From positions 1 through 12,514 of the forward strand of contig JAHWKO010000071.1 in the NCBI GenBank assembly GCA_019347855.1: DNA of 12,514 nt, in the 5' to 3' direction. A program made the translations under genes and the position numbers. The notes below the pieces were generated by a model. It did no database searches and was not told the DNA's origin. It saw only the letters and a list, made by a program, of their open reading frames with translations. Positions 12,474 through 12,514 of this stretch are shown piece by piece (positions within the stretch are counted from its first letter, which is position 1; each line of letters starts with the position of its first letter). Origin of the DNA: Actinomycetota bacterium (GTDB taxonomy: Bacteria > Actinomycetota > Nitriliruptoria > Nitriliruptorales > JAHWKO01).

Positions 12474-12514
12474 ATGTCCGTAGCGGTACGGCTGCGCGAT
12501 GCCATGAACGACCA
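12474..12514 (+). CDS. Start of an unidentified gene (partial)
   Basis: An ATG at 12474 with a good GGAAGGGAAG ribosome site opens a frame reading MSVAVRLRDAMND to the window edge. Only 13 full codons are visible. The wording (LRDAMND) is reminiscent of the first helix of SnoaL/NTF2-like proteins, but this is too short to rely on. Confidence 0.55.
   Translation, partial: MSVAVRLRDAMND

Noticed and set aside
1..12514. CRISPR arrays, tRNA or rRNA genes, insertion sequences, attachment sites
   Set aside because: I saw no regularly spaced repeats, no tRNA-like arms with anticodon context, no transposase and no flanking direct repeats.

Overview
The window is about 70% G+C by eye, uses many GTG starts, and carries gene families typical of Actinomycetota: a DUF222/HNH (13E12-type) protein, an ECF42-type sigma factor with DGPF/YCII partners, a TPR-LuxR regulator, and a sigma factor coupled to a one-pass membrane protein. 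It looks like chromosomal DNA of a high-GC actinobacterium. I cannot fix the lineage from sequence alone. I found no rRNA, tRNA, CRISPR array, insertion sequence or phage gene.

Layout. (1) 1-2266, minus strand: a TPR-rich LuxR-type regulator, followed 117 nt downstream by a class I SAM methyltransferase cut by the window edge. The gap between them holds a 26-bp imperfect palindrome. (2) 2267-2585: a non-coding divergent region with two clear hairpins in the leader of the next gene. (3) 2586-4010, plus: a DEAD-box RNA helicase fused to a C-terminal cold-shock domain. (4) 4093-5401, plus: an ECF sigma factor overlapping by 8 bp a single-pass membrane protein with an extracytoplasmic FAS1 (fasciclin) domain, a probable sigma/anti-sigma pair. 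(5) 5382-7443, minus: an ECF42-like sigma factor with a long C-terminal helical domain, preceded by two tandem YCII/DGPF paralogues. Each YCII gene has the same TGTCGA-N17-CGT promoter-like element exactly 79 nt upstream of its start codon. (6) 7546-7929, minus: a small ACT-domain protein. (7) 7947-9133, plus: a MerR-type promoter/operator, then a small CC-motif protein, a MerR regulator with a SoxR-like cysteine cluster, a 31-codon remnant of a Rdx/SelW-like gene, and a YnfA-family membrane protein. (8) 9233-10675, minus: a DUF222-HNH endonuclease whose sigma-70-type promoter is followed directly by a perfect Gram-positive LexA (SOS) box. (9) 10807-12410, plus: a small LPXTG surface protein overlapping by 4 bp a CapA-family metallophosphatase-like protein. 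(10) From 12474: the start of another gene.

The theme is stress and signal response: two different ECF sigma modules lie back to back with overlapping 3' ends, beside a cold-shock-type helicase, a thiol/metal-type MerR operon and an SOS-controlled nuclease. The least ordinary items are the ECF sigma/FAS1 membrane pair, the duplicated promoter-plus-YCII module, the MerR protein that keeps three of SoxR's four cluster cysteines, and the CapA/LPXTG coupling. All functions are inferred from motifs read by eye; no database search was possible.
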